Shown here in pieces: positions 13,959 to 21,044 of a DNA stretch of 43,565 nt. The notes under the pieces were generated by a model. That model saw only the letters and a program-made list of their open reading frames with translations, was not told the origin of the DNA and searched no databases. This DNA is from Gammaproteobacteria bacterium (GTDB lineage Bacteria > Pseudomonadota > Gammaproteobacteria > Ga0077536): positions 1 through 43,565 of the forward strand of contig JADLGE010000006.1 in assembly GCA_020849475.1 (NCBI GenBank), in the 5' to 3' direction. Numbering within the stretch: the first letter of the stretch is position 1; each line of letters starts with the position of its first letter. The position numbers and the translations under genes are program-made.

Positions 13959-14762
13959 TTACTGAAAATCCGTCGCGTCGCGGCGACGCAGTCGCCCGCC
14001 GACCAGCAAACCCGCCAGCAGCAGGCTCAGCGTCGCGGGTTCCGGCACCGCGGGCGGCGGCGCATCGATTTGGGATAGCACAGCCTTGCCCTGGAAGCTC
14101 GCGCTGCCGTCGACGACGGGCAACAGGGTAAAGGCGAGACGCGCCGCGAACCCGCCTGTCGCGTTGGTTGGCGGCGACAGTGTCACGGTCGGGTCGGCGC
14201 ATGCGGCCGGTGTGGTACAGGTAATCGCGACACCCGGCACCACGCTGCCATCGATGGATCCGTCCATCTGTATGCTTTCGGCGTCGCCGCTGCCGGTCAG
14301 GTCGGTCGCGAACGTGTTGTAGCCGCCACCACTGAAAGGAGAGGCGAAAGAAAAAACAAAGCTCAGCGGTTTGCCGGTCAGGTTGACGGCCGCCAGGCTG
14401 AAATCGATGAAGGGGTCGGCATCGAACGTACCGTCGAAGGCGAAGCTGCCGAGAGCGATGGGCGCGTCGCAGGCACCCCCGGCCGGCATCACGCTGCCAT
14501 CACAACTGCGCACGCTGCCGTCACCGGATTTGCGCACGCTGCCATCGCCGAAAGCCTTCGCGTAGTCGAACGTGCGCACGCTGCCATCGCCGGCGGCCAC
14601 GTCGAAATCGAGGGTGCCGACGGTGACCATCGACTCGCTGTTGAAGCCCGCCATCACGGTGGCGGAAAACGGCATAGCCTGCGCGTGTGGCACGACCACG
14701 GCTGTCAGCACGGTCATGGTCGCGGCCAGTGCGGGCCGTACAAGTGCGTTGGGCTTCTTCAT
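13959..14762 (-). CDS. PEP-CTERM sorting-domain protein with DGSVR repeats
   Basis: A 267-residue exported protein. Residues 1-29 form a signal peptide (basic start, hydrophobic core, cut after AQA). The C-terminus carries VPEPATLSLLLAGLL followed by RLRRR, a classic PEP-CTERM tripartite sorting signal for exosortase-mediated anchoring or release. Between them is a Gly/Ser/Asp-rich beta-type region. Short repeats GDGSVR at residues 58-63, 72-77 and 80-85, then DGSV at 88-91 and a DGSIDGSV stretch farther on, are spaced irregularly; their Asp-rich pattern could bind calcium. GGGAG lies ten bases before the ATG. Downstream on the same strand is the FmdB-like gene. The 14763-14970 gap upstream contains an inverted repeat GGTCGGTG/CACCGACC (14855-14862 with 14875-14882) and no gene. 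Confidence 0.85.
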   Translation of the reverse strand: MKKPNALVRPALAATMTVLTAVVVPHAQAMPFSATVMAGFNSESMVTVGTLDFDVAAGDGSVRTFDYAKAFGDGSVRKSGDGSVRSCDGSVMPAGGACDAPIALGSFAFDGTFDADPFIDFSLAAVNLTGKPLSFVFSFASPFSGGGYNTFATDLTGSGDAESIQMDGSIDGSVVPGVAITCTTPAACADPTVTLSPPTNATGGFAARLAFTLLPVVDGSASFQGKAVLSQIDAPPPAVPEPATLSLLLAGLLVGGRLRRRDATDFQ

Positions 14763-14970
14763 GACGCTACTACTCCCAGGAATTTGTCGTTCTTACGAAT
14801 TCGGCCATCGCCAGCACAGCGCCGCTGCCGAAAACGGTTTCAGCCTTCGGAGTTGGTCGGTGGCATGCACCACGCACCGACCCCAAGCTCAAAACAGCAT
14901 AAACACCCGGCGGTCGGCGCTCCTGCCTGTCCTGGCAGTTATGCGAGGTAGGCACGCTTTGCGCGAGCGT

Positions 14971-16083
14971 CTAGTCGAACATGTTGTCCAGTCGCTCACG
15001 CGCCGCCAGCATCTCTTCCATCATGCCGTAGACAATCTCGCGCACCGAGGTCGGCCCGTTCAGGTCGCCCACGATCTGGCCTACCGGGTAGGTGAGAAAG
15101 TCCTTGGCCCGCACCCGTTCGACGCGCGTGCGCCCTTCTCCCCACCACAGGATGTTCTGCAAGGGCGCGGGCAAGGGATCGGGCGCGCCCGGGCGCTCGT
15201 AGGCCTCGGTGAATGCCGAGCGCAAGGTGCGGCAGGGCTTGCCGGTGACGGCGCGGGTCTGCACTGCGTCTTCCGCCTCGGCAGCGTAGAAGCGTTCCTT
15301 GATCTCTGGAATCACTTCGCTCTGCGCGCTCGGCAACCATACCGAGCCGCACCACACGCCCTCGCAGCCCAGGGCCAGCGCCGCCGCCACCTGACGTCCG
15401 CGCCCCACGCCGCCAGCGCCGAGCACCGGCAGGGGCGCGACCGCATCGACCACGCTCGGCCACAGCACCATGGATGAAATCGTGCCGGTGTGACCGCCCG
15501 CTTCGGTGCCGACCGCGATCACGAAATCGCAGCCGCGCTGCTTGTGGCGCAGCGCATGCTTGGCCTTGCCGGCCAGCGCCGCGACCTTGATGCCGCGTGC
15601 ATGGGCGGCTTCCACCAGCGTTGCCGGCGGCGAACCGAGCGCATTGACGATGAGTTTGATCGGATGCTGCATGGCTATCTCGATCATCGCCATGCTCTCT
15701 TCAGGCGTGAACGACAGTTCGCCGAGCAGACCGCGGATGATGGCATCGCGCTCACCTTCCGGCAGCGGCGGAATGCCGGCCGCGTCGAGCAGGCCGCGCA
15801 CGAAAGCGAGATGCTCTTCGGGAAACAGGCGCTCGGCATCGAATTTCAATTCGCCGGTGTCGGTGTAGGTGGTCGGCATCAGCACGTCGATGCCATACGG
15901 ACGACCTTCGATATGGTCGTCTATCCACTTCAGTTCCTCGCGCAGCCGCGCCGGACTCATGCGCGCCATGCCCAGCACGCCCATGCCGCCGGCGCGCGAT
16001 ACTTCCACCACCACGTCGCGACAATGGGAAAACGCGAATATCGGCACGTCAATGCCGAACATCTCACACAGGCGGTTGTTCAT
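14971..16083 (-). CDS. Nitronate monooxygenase-family flavoprotein
   Basis: A 370-residue FMN-binding TIM barrel of the 2-nitropropane dioxygenase / nitronate monooxygenase family. Visible are the N-terminal FGIDVPIFAFSH (the family usually has GI..PI...PM), GGMGVLGMA at about 32-40, and the flavin/active-site motif GTEAGGHTGT with His198. The family also includes enoyl-reductase-like and 2-nitropropane-inactive members, so the reaction is not certain. The start at 16083 follows GAGGAGCG at ten bases; 35 upstream codons (Arg-rich) are rejected. It is the last gene of a minus-strand run that begins with the thiolase and DUF35 genes, which suggests a shared catabolic role. Confidence 0.85.
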   Translation of the reverse strand: MNNRLCEMFGIDVPIFAFSHCRDVVVEVSRAGGMGVLGMARMSPARLREELKWIDDHIEGRPYGIDVLMPTTYTDTGELKFDAERLFPEEHLAFVRGLLDAAGIPPLPEGERDAIIRGLLGELSFTPEESMAMIEIAMQHPIKLIVNALGSPPATLVEAAHARGIKVAALAGKAKHALRHKQRGCDFVIAVGTEAGGHTGTISSMVLWPSVVDAVAPLPVLGAGGVGRGRQVAAALALGCEGVWCGSVWLPSAQSEVIPEIKERFYAAEAEDAVQTRAVTGKPCRTLRSAFTEAYERPGAPDPLPAPLQNILWWGEGRTRVERVRAKDFLTYPVGQIVGDLNGPTSVREIVYGMMEEMLAARERLDNMFD

Positions 16084-16127
16084 GGGCAGGCGCTCCTCGG
16101 CGGGATAGTCATATTGACTGACGGAAT

Positions 16128-16355
16128 TCAGTGCAGGCCTTCGACGTCGTCGTCTCGTGCAACGATGTCTTCCAGGGTCGCGCGCCACTGCGCGAGTTCG
16201 CCCATGACGTGATGGGCGTGGTCCACCATGGCCTCGCTTGGAATGCGCGTTTGCGCCGCTTCACCGAGGAAAGTCGCGATGACCTCCATGGCATCCTCGA
16301 GCGTGCCGCTGAGATCGCGCAGGCCCGCCAGTTCGTCTGTTTCATCGCTATTCAA
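16128..16355 (-). CDS. Small hypothetical acidic protein
   Basis: A 75-residue ORF with TTG start preceded by GAGGTGG at a good distance. The sequence is acidic and helical (ELAGLRDLSGTLEDAMEVIATFLGEAA) with no signal peptide or cysteine. Not recognised as a known family. It lies 44 bases upstream of the flavoprotein gene on the same strand, so it is probably co-transcribed. Protein-like composition and a good ribosome site support it, but it is short. Confidence 0.5.
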   Translation of the reverse strand: MNSDETDELAGLRDLSGTLEDAMEVIATFLGEAAQTRIPSEAMVDHAHHVMGELAQWRATLEDIVARDDDVEGLH

Positions 16356-16402
16356 AACGCCACCTCTACGTCGTCACGAACGCCGCGTCCGGACCTCGGA
16401 TC

Positions 16403-16472
16403 GAATGTCAGCCTGAAGTCGACCCACAAGGGAAGCCAATCTTCCGTGGGTCAGCCTTCAGGCTGACATTCC
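16403..16472. repeat. Type A inverted repeat pair with compensatory stem change
   Basis: A degenerate copy (16407-16423, one base missing) and a perfect GTCAGCCT-TC-AGGCTGAC (16450-16467). Relative to the other copies an A-T pair is replaced by C-G on both arms, so pairing is kept. It separates the DUF35/thiolase genes from the small protein. Confidence 0.9.
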
Positions 16473-16504
16473 GGGTGCGGACAGGCTTTGGCGTTCGCAG
16501 GAGA

Positions 16505-16948
16505 TCAGCCGACCCGCCGCCACTGCACCAGCGTATACGGTGGCTCAGCGTCATCGTGAGGCTCGAACACGGCCTCCACCGCCGCGCCGATCACCACTTC
16601 CTGCAACGGATCGCCGAGCAGGTTGCCGAGCATGCGCACCTTGCCATGGGCCGGCAGTTCCACCAGCACCACGAGATACGGACCATGGCCATTCAAGGCC
16701 GGGTGCACCGGATGATGGGGACGTTCATAGCTGTAGATGACGCCACGGCCTTCAATCTCCACCCACTCGATGTCGAACGAATGGCAGCGATGACAGATCC
16801 ATTCCGGGCCCCATTGCCAGGACTGGCAGGCGCTGCAGCGTTGAATGCGCAACTTGCCTTCGCGCGTGCCGGCCCAGTAAGGCTCGGACACGCCATCGGG
16901 ACCGGTGCCGGGTTGCGGTAGACCGTTAGGAAGATAGGTGCTGCTCAC
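16505..16948 (-). CDS. DUF35 / OB-fold acyl-CoA-associated zinc-ribbon protein
   Basis: A 147-residue protein with an N-terminal rubredoxin-like zinc ribbon (Cys38-x2-Cys41 and Cys52-x2-Cys55) followed by an OB-fold (GRGVIYSYERPHHPVHPALNG, PYLVVLVELPAHGKVRMLGNL). DUF35 proteins form complexes with thiolase-fold enzymes, for example ChsH2 with the aldolase Ltp2 in steroid side-chain degradation, or HMG-CoA synthase with acetoacetyl-CoA thiolase in archaea. Here the GTG start overlaps the stop of the thiolase gene by four bases (GTGA), with GGAGG eight bases upstream, which indicates translational coupling and a complex with that protein. Confidence 0.9.
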   Translation of the reverse strand: MSSTYLPNGLPQPGTGPDGVSEPYWAGTREGKLRIQRCSACQSWQWGPEWICHRCHSFDIEWVEIEGRGVIYSYERPHHPVHPALNGHGPYLVVLVELPAHGKVRMLGNLLGDPLQEVVIGAAVEAVFEPHDDAEPPYTLVQWRRVG

Positions 16949-18129
16949 AGTGTCGCCTCCGAGCCCAAGATGAGAGAGCTGACTGGCGTGACCATCGGCC
17001 CGCCCATGATGATGGCGGTGTCGTTGTTCTTGACCTGGTTGATGGCCACCCCGCGAATCTGGCGCACGGCGTCATGCACCAGTTCCAGGCCATGCATATA
17101 GCATTCGGCGAGATTGCCGCCGCTGGTATTAAGCGGCAGGCGACCATCGGGCGCGATGAGATTGTCTTTCACCAGCACGTCGTTCGCTTCCTCGGGCTTC
17201 ACCAGCCCGTGCTCGACCAGGCTCATCAACACGCCGCCGGTGAAGTTTTCGTAGCACTCAATGATGCCCATGTCGGCCGGCGTCATCTTCGCCATCTGAT
17301 AGAGGCGCGGCCCGAGCTGGCCGAAATGGCTGCTCGCATAGTTCGGCATGTTGTGCACCGGCGCCGCGCTGCGCGTATCGCTGCCCTGCGCGCAGGCCAT
17401 GATATAGGCCGGCTTCTGTCTCAATTGTCGTGCGCGCTCGGCCGACACCACCACCACCGCCGCCGCGCCATCGTTCTCCTGGCAGCAATCGAAAAGATGG
17501 AAGAACGGCTCGACTATCCAGCGCGAGTGGTCGTATTTCTCTTCGTCCAGCGGCCGGCCGCGCATCACCGCGTTGGGGTTGGTCTGCGCATGGTGATAGC
17601 AGGCCAGGGAAATCGCGCGCAGCGCGTTCTGATGGATGCCGTGGTCGTGCATGAAGCGCGTGACTTTCATGGCGAAGCGCTGCGCCGGTGACATCACGCC
17701 ATAGGGCACCACGAAGGAATCATCGCCCGACAATTGGGCGGCCGCCGAACTGCGGCCATAGCGCCGGTACTGGCCCTGCGCGAGCGAACGGAATGCCACC
17801 ACGCAATCGGCCATGCCGGTCGCGACCGCCGCCGCCGCGTTGCCGATGGCGCCGCACACGCCACCGCCACCGCCGCCCCAGAACATGTTGGAGAATTTGA
17901 GCTCCTTGATGCCGAGCGCGGCAGCCAGATGGCCGGCATCGGAACGGTCATCACCGTAAGACGCAAAGCCGTCGACTTCATGGGGGCTGATGCCGGCATC
18001 GGCGCAGGCGTTGACCACCGCCTCGAGACACAGCTTGAACTCACTGTGCGGCGACTGGCCATGTTTGTAATAGGTGGTCTCGCCGATACCGGCGATCGCG
18101 GTCTTGCCGCGCAGTGATCGTTCTGACAT
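16945..18129 (-). CDS. Thiolase-fold protein of the lipid-transfer (SCP-x/Ltp) type
   Basis: A 394-residue thiolase-superfamily protein. It begins with the typical AIAGIGETTYYKHGQSPHSEF and has the glycine-rich FWGGGGGGVCGAIGNAAAAVATGMADCVVAF region, where the Cys could correspond to the nucleophile of true thiolases, and a C-terminal domain with ECYENFTGGVLMSLVEHG and NTSGGNLAECYMHG. Related proteins usually have NTHGG; here Ser stands in the place of that His. Combined with the coupled DUF35 gene this favours a retro-aldolase or other acyl-CoA reaction like Ltp2-ChsH2, but thiolysis cannot be excluded. The start at 18129 follows GGGGGAGG; the longer frame upstream is rejected. Likely cytoplasmic, in CoA-thioester degradation. 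Confidence 0.85.
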   Translation of the reverse strand: MSERSLRGKTAIAGIGETTYYKHGQSPHSEFKLCLEAVVNACADAGISPHEVDGFASYGDDRSDAGHLAAALGIKELKFSNMFWGGGGGGVCGAIGNAAAAVATGMADCVVAFRSLAQGQYRRYGRSSAAAQLSGDDSFVVPYGVMSPAQRFAMKVTRFMHDHGIHQNALRAISLACYHHAQTNPNAVMRGRPLDEEKYDHSRWIVEPFFHLFDCCQENDGAAAVVVVSAERARQLRQKPAYIMACAQGSDTRSAAPVHNMPNYASSHFGQLGPRLYQMAKMTPADMGIIECYENFTGGVLMSLVEHGLVKPEEANDVLVKDNLIAPDGRLPLNTSGGNLAECYMHGLELVHDAVRQIRGVAINQVKNNDTAIIMGGPMVTPVSSLILGSEATL

Positions 18130-18229
18130 GCCTCCCCCTCGAAGACTTGCAAATGCGAAGTAGCAGTGGCGCCGCACTTTCACACCCTTTCGATAGTGCG
18201 AACGGTGAAGCGACAACACGGATGACCGC

Positions 18230-18235
18230 AGTATA
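18230..18235 (-). promoter_or_regulatory. Possible -10 box for the thiolase/DUF35 genes
   Basis: TATACT on the minus strand about 100 bases before the thiolase start. No convincing -35 box stands 16-18 bases upstream. Confidence 0.3.
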
Positions 18236-18300
18236 GCGGCGGGGAGCATCCTCACCAGCCGCACCGTGATGTCGCCCAGCACCTGACGCGCGTCAGCCGA

Positions 18301-18306
18301 TATACT
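18301..18306 (+). promoter_or_regulatory. Possible -10 box for the EamA transporter gene
   Basis: TATACT 38 bases before the EamA start, divergent from the TATACT at 18230. The -35 region is poor, so an activator may be needed, or the match is chance. Confidence 0.35.
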
Positions 18307-18344
18307 CCCGCGCCGCCCCCGCGCCCGTAACACGCATCTGTCTC

Positions 18345-19220
18345 ATGGCCTTACGACATCTCGCGCTCATGCTTCTGACCTGCACCATCTGGGGCTTCAA
18401 TTTCGTCGCCGCCAAGGTCGGTGTGCGTGAGCTGCCGCCACTGCTCTTCACCGGTCTGCGCTTCGGCATGCTGGCCATCGCCCTGCTGCCGTTTTTGAAG
18501 CCGGCGCGGGGCCGCATGCGCGATGTGCTGGTGATTGCATTGTTCAACGGCGCCTTCCATTTCGGACTCATGTTCATCGGCATCGCCATGGCCGCCGCCT
18601 CGGTAGTGGCGGTGGTGGCGCAGTTGAACGTGCCCTTCGCCACCCTGCTGTCGATTTTTTTTCTCGGCGAAGTGGTGCACGCGAGACGCTGGGTGGGCAT
18701 CGTGCTGACCTTCATCGGCGTGACCATCGTCAGCTTCGACCCACATGTGTTTGATGCGCTGACCGGCGTGCTGTTCACCGCCGCCGCGGCGCTGTCGGCC
18801 GCCATTGCCGCGGTCTGCATGCGCAGCCTGAGCAATGTTGGTGTATTTCAATTGCAGTCGTGGACGGCCTTCATCACCGCACCCATGCTGCTCGGCGCCA
18901 GCTTGATATTCGAATCGGGCCAGGGCGCGGCCATCAGCAATGCACAGCCCATCACCTGGGCGGCGCTGCTGTTCACCACCATCGGCGCCAGCCTCATCGG
19001 CCACAACGCTTACTACTATCTCCTGCAACGCTACGAGGTTTCGCTGATCGCGCCGCTGTCCTTGATCTCGCCCTTGCTCGGCGTGGTGTTCGGCATCGTG
19101 ATGCTGGGCGAACATGTGAGTCCGCGCATCGTGACAGGCGCGGTGACGGCATTCGTGGGGGTGGGGGTGTTGGCGGTGCCGGGACGGCGCCCGCGCACGG
19201 TCAAGAACACCCAGGTGTAG
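18345..19220 (+). CDS. EamA-family (DMT superfamily) transporter
   Basis: A 291-residue inner-membrane protein with about ten hydrophobic segments in two homologous EamA halves: the first begins LMLLTCTIWGFNFVAAKVG, the second after about residue 145 (LTGVLFTAAAALSAAIAAVC). Conserved elements include LRFGMLAIALLPF in helix 2 and the AYYYLLQRYEVSLIAPLSLISPLLGVVFGIVMLGE stretch near helix 8-9 of the RhaT/EamA family. Members export or import amino acids and other small metabolites; the substrate is not predictable. No clear Shine-Dalgarno site. Divergent from the thiolase gene. Confidence 0.9.
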   Translation: MALRHLALMLLTCTIWGFNFVAAKVGVRELPPLLFTGLRFGMLAIALLPFLKPARGRMRDVLVIALFNGAFHFGLMFIGIAMAAASVVAVVAQLNVPFATLLSIFFLGEVVHARRWVGIVLTFIGVTIVSFDPHVFDALTGVLFTAAAALSAAIAAVCMRSLSNVGVFQLQSWTAFITAPMLLGASLIFESGQGAAISNAQPITWAALLFTTIGASLIGHNAYYYLLQRYEVSLIAPLSLISPLLGVVFGIVMLGEHVSPRIVTGAVTAFVGVGVLAVPGRRPRTVKNTQV

Positions 19221-19301
19221 GTGCGAATTGATTCGCACATTGACACCGAAACGCCGTCGCGTGTTTGTAGGAATGTCCGACTGAAGTCGCTCCCACAGGG
19301 G
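19219..19301. repeat. Mixed repeat: type B followed by type A copy
   Basis: A type B palindrome, GTGCGAAT-TG-ATTCGCAC (19221-19238), is followed 40 bases later by a degenerate type A copy with core CGACT-GA-AGTCG (19278-19289). Both are preceded by GTAGG. The type B copy starts at the EamA stop codon. Confidence 0.8.
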
Positions 19302-19371
19302 GATGCCGGTGTCGCGATGCGCGCTCGCTCGCTACACTCGCCCGCTACGATTAACCGTCGGTCACCCCGTC

Positions 19372-21003
19372 ATGTTCAAACTGCTGAGCCGCGTGGCGCC
19401 GGTCCTTATCCTGCTCTCTTGCGTGCAGGCCGTGGCCGCCCCACCCCGCCCCACCCTCATCGTCGCCATCTCGGTCGACCAGTTCTCGGGCGACCTCTTC
19501 AATGAATACCGTGCCACCTTCAGCGGTGGCCTTGAACGCTTGAGTGAGGGCGTCGTTTTCACGCGCGGCTACCAGAGCCACGCCGCCACCGAGACTTGTC
19601 CGGGCCATGCGACTTTGCTCACCGGTGCGCGGCCGGCGCGTAATGGCATCATTGCCAATCACTGGCTGGACCAGGGCCTCGCGCGTGACGACAAGCTGGT
19701 CTATTGCGTCGAGGATGAGCAGGCCGGCGGCAGCAGTTCGCGAAAGTACCAGGTGTCGACGCGGCATCTGCGCGTGCCGACGCTGGGCATGCGCATGAAA
19801 GCCGCCACACCGGCCACGCGCGTAGTGTCGGTGGCCGGCAAGGATCGCGCAGCGGTGCTGCTGGGCGGCGCGGGCGCCGATGAAACCTGGTGGTGGGCTG
19901 GCACGGGATTCGTGAGCTACCCGAAAGCGCCAATGCCCGCCGCGGTGTCCGCCGTCAACACCGCCATTGGTCAGCAGCTCGGCGCAGCGCAGGCGCCGTT
20001 GCCGTTGCCGGCCTTCTGCACGGCGCGCGACTACGCCGTCACCTTGCGCGGCGGACAGCAGGTCGGCACCGGGCGCTTTGCACGCGCGGCCGGCGATGCC
20101 AAGTCCTATCGTGTTTCGCCGGCGTTGGATGCGGCAAGCTTGCAGCTCGCCACCGCGCTATTGGATGCGATGGCGCTCGGCCAGGGGCCGCACACCGACC
20201 TGCTCACCATCGGACTGTCGGCCACCGATCTCATCGGCCATGCCTACGGCACCGAGGGCAGCGAGATGTGCGTGCAGCTGGCGGCGCTCGATGCGGCGCT
20301 GGCGGCTTTCTTCGCCCATCTCGATGGGCGCGGCATCGACTACCTCGTGATGCTGAGCGCCGATCATGGTGGCCACGACGCGCCCGAGCGCTCCGCCGAG
20401 AATGCCATCGTCGATGCCGCCCGTGTCGACCCTGCACTGCTGCCGGCCGCGCTCAGCGACACCATCGCGGCGCGCCTGAAGCTGCCAACGCCGGTGCTGC
20501 TCGGCGACGGCGCCAATGGCGATGTCTATCTGGCGCGCACGCTCGACGCCGCGCAGGCGCGCGCCGTCAGCGCAGCGGCCTTGAGCACCTGGCGCCAGCA
20601 CCCGCAGGTGGCGGCGGTATTCACGCGCGAACAATTGCTCGCCCTGCCCTCGCCGGGCGGCCCGCCCGATCAATGGAATCTCGAGCAGGAAGCGCGCGCG
20701 AGCTTCGACGCCGAACGCTCAGGCGACTTCGTGGTGTTGCTCAAGCCGCGCGTCACGCCCATCGCCGCCGCGGCGCCCGGCTATATCGCGACCCATGGCA
20801 GCCCATGGGATTACGATCGTCGCGTACCCATCCTGTTCTGGCGCAATCACTTGGCGGGATTCGAACAACCCAATGCGGTCGAGACCGTCGACATTGCGCC
20901 GACGCTGGCGGCGCAGATAGGTTTGAAAATTCCGGCCGCCGAGATTGACGGCCGTTGTCTGGATCTGACGCGCGGCGAAGGAGATGCCTGCGCGTCGCCT
21001 TGA
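19372..21003 (+). CDS. Secreted alkaline-phosphatase-superfamily hydrolase (PafA/NPP-like)
   Basis: A 543-residue exported phosphohydrolase. Residues 1-23 form a signal peptide with cleavage after AVAA; LLSC inside it is only a poor lipobox. The metal and nucleophile motifs follow the alkaline phosphatase superfamily: SVDQFSGD (Asp36), TETCPGHATLLTG with Thr75 as the probable nucleophile (T-x-P-x-H as in nucleotide pyrophosphatases), the SATDLIGHAYG metal pair, SADHGGHD, and THGSPWDYDRRVPI near the C-terminus. It probably releases phosphate from phosphomonoesters or diesters in the periplasm. The upstream 23 codons are rejected because the signal peptide starts at this ATG. Convergent with the first BVMO gene. 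Confidence 0.87.
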   Translation: MFKLLSRVAPVLILLSCVQAVAAPPRPTLIVAISVDQFSGDLFNEYRATFSGGLERLSEGVVFTRGYQSHAATETCPGHATLLTGARPARNGIIANHWLDQGLARDDKLVYCVEDEQAGGSSSRKYQVSTRHLRVPTLGMRMKAATPATRVVSVAGKDRAAVLLGGAGADETWWWAGTGFVSYPKAPMPAAVSAVNTAIGQQLGAAQAPLPLPAFCTARDYAVTLRGGQQVGTGRFARAAGDAKSYRVSPALDAASLQLATALLDAMALGQGPHTDLLTIGLSATDLIGHAYGTEGSEMCVQLAALDAALAAFFAHLDGRGIDYLVMLSADHGGHDAPERSAENAIVDAARVDPALLPAALSDTIAARLKLPTPVLLGDGANGDVYLARTLDAAQARAVSAAALSTWRQHPQVAAVFTREQLLALPSPGGPPDQWNLEQEARASFDAERSGDFVVLLKPRVTPIAAAAPGYIATHGSPWDYDRRVPILFWRNHLAGFEQPNAVETVDIAPTLAAQIGLKIPAAEIDGRCLDLTRGEGDACASP

Positions 21004-21006
21004 AGA

Positions 21007-21044
21007 GGTTTCGAGTTCCGCGCCTAGGCGCGGAACTCGAAACC
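21007..21044. terminator. 38-bp perfect palindrome spanning convergent gene ends
   Basis: Arms of 18 bp around a central TA (left arm begins GGTTTCGAGTTCCGCG). The right arm is the last codons and stop of the BVMO gene; the left arm is its exact inverted copy, starting three bases after the phosphohydrolase stop. It would form a strong hairpin in both transcripts, without T tracts. Probably a bidirectional terminator or 3'-end stabiliser. Confidence 0.7.

Noticed and set aside
14505..14600. Short regularly recurring DNA (ACGCTGCC-type) that resembles a repeat array
   Set aside because: It encodes the DGSVR repeats of a secreted protein; units are too short and unevenly spaced for CRISPR.
14855..14882. 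TGGCATGCACCACGCA resembling a sigma-54 promoter
   Set aside because: It points away from the PEP-CTERM gene, the -12 box is poor, and it overlaps an inverted repeat that explains the symmetry.
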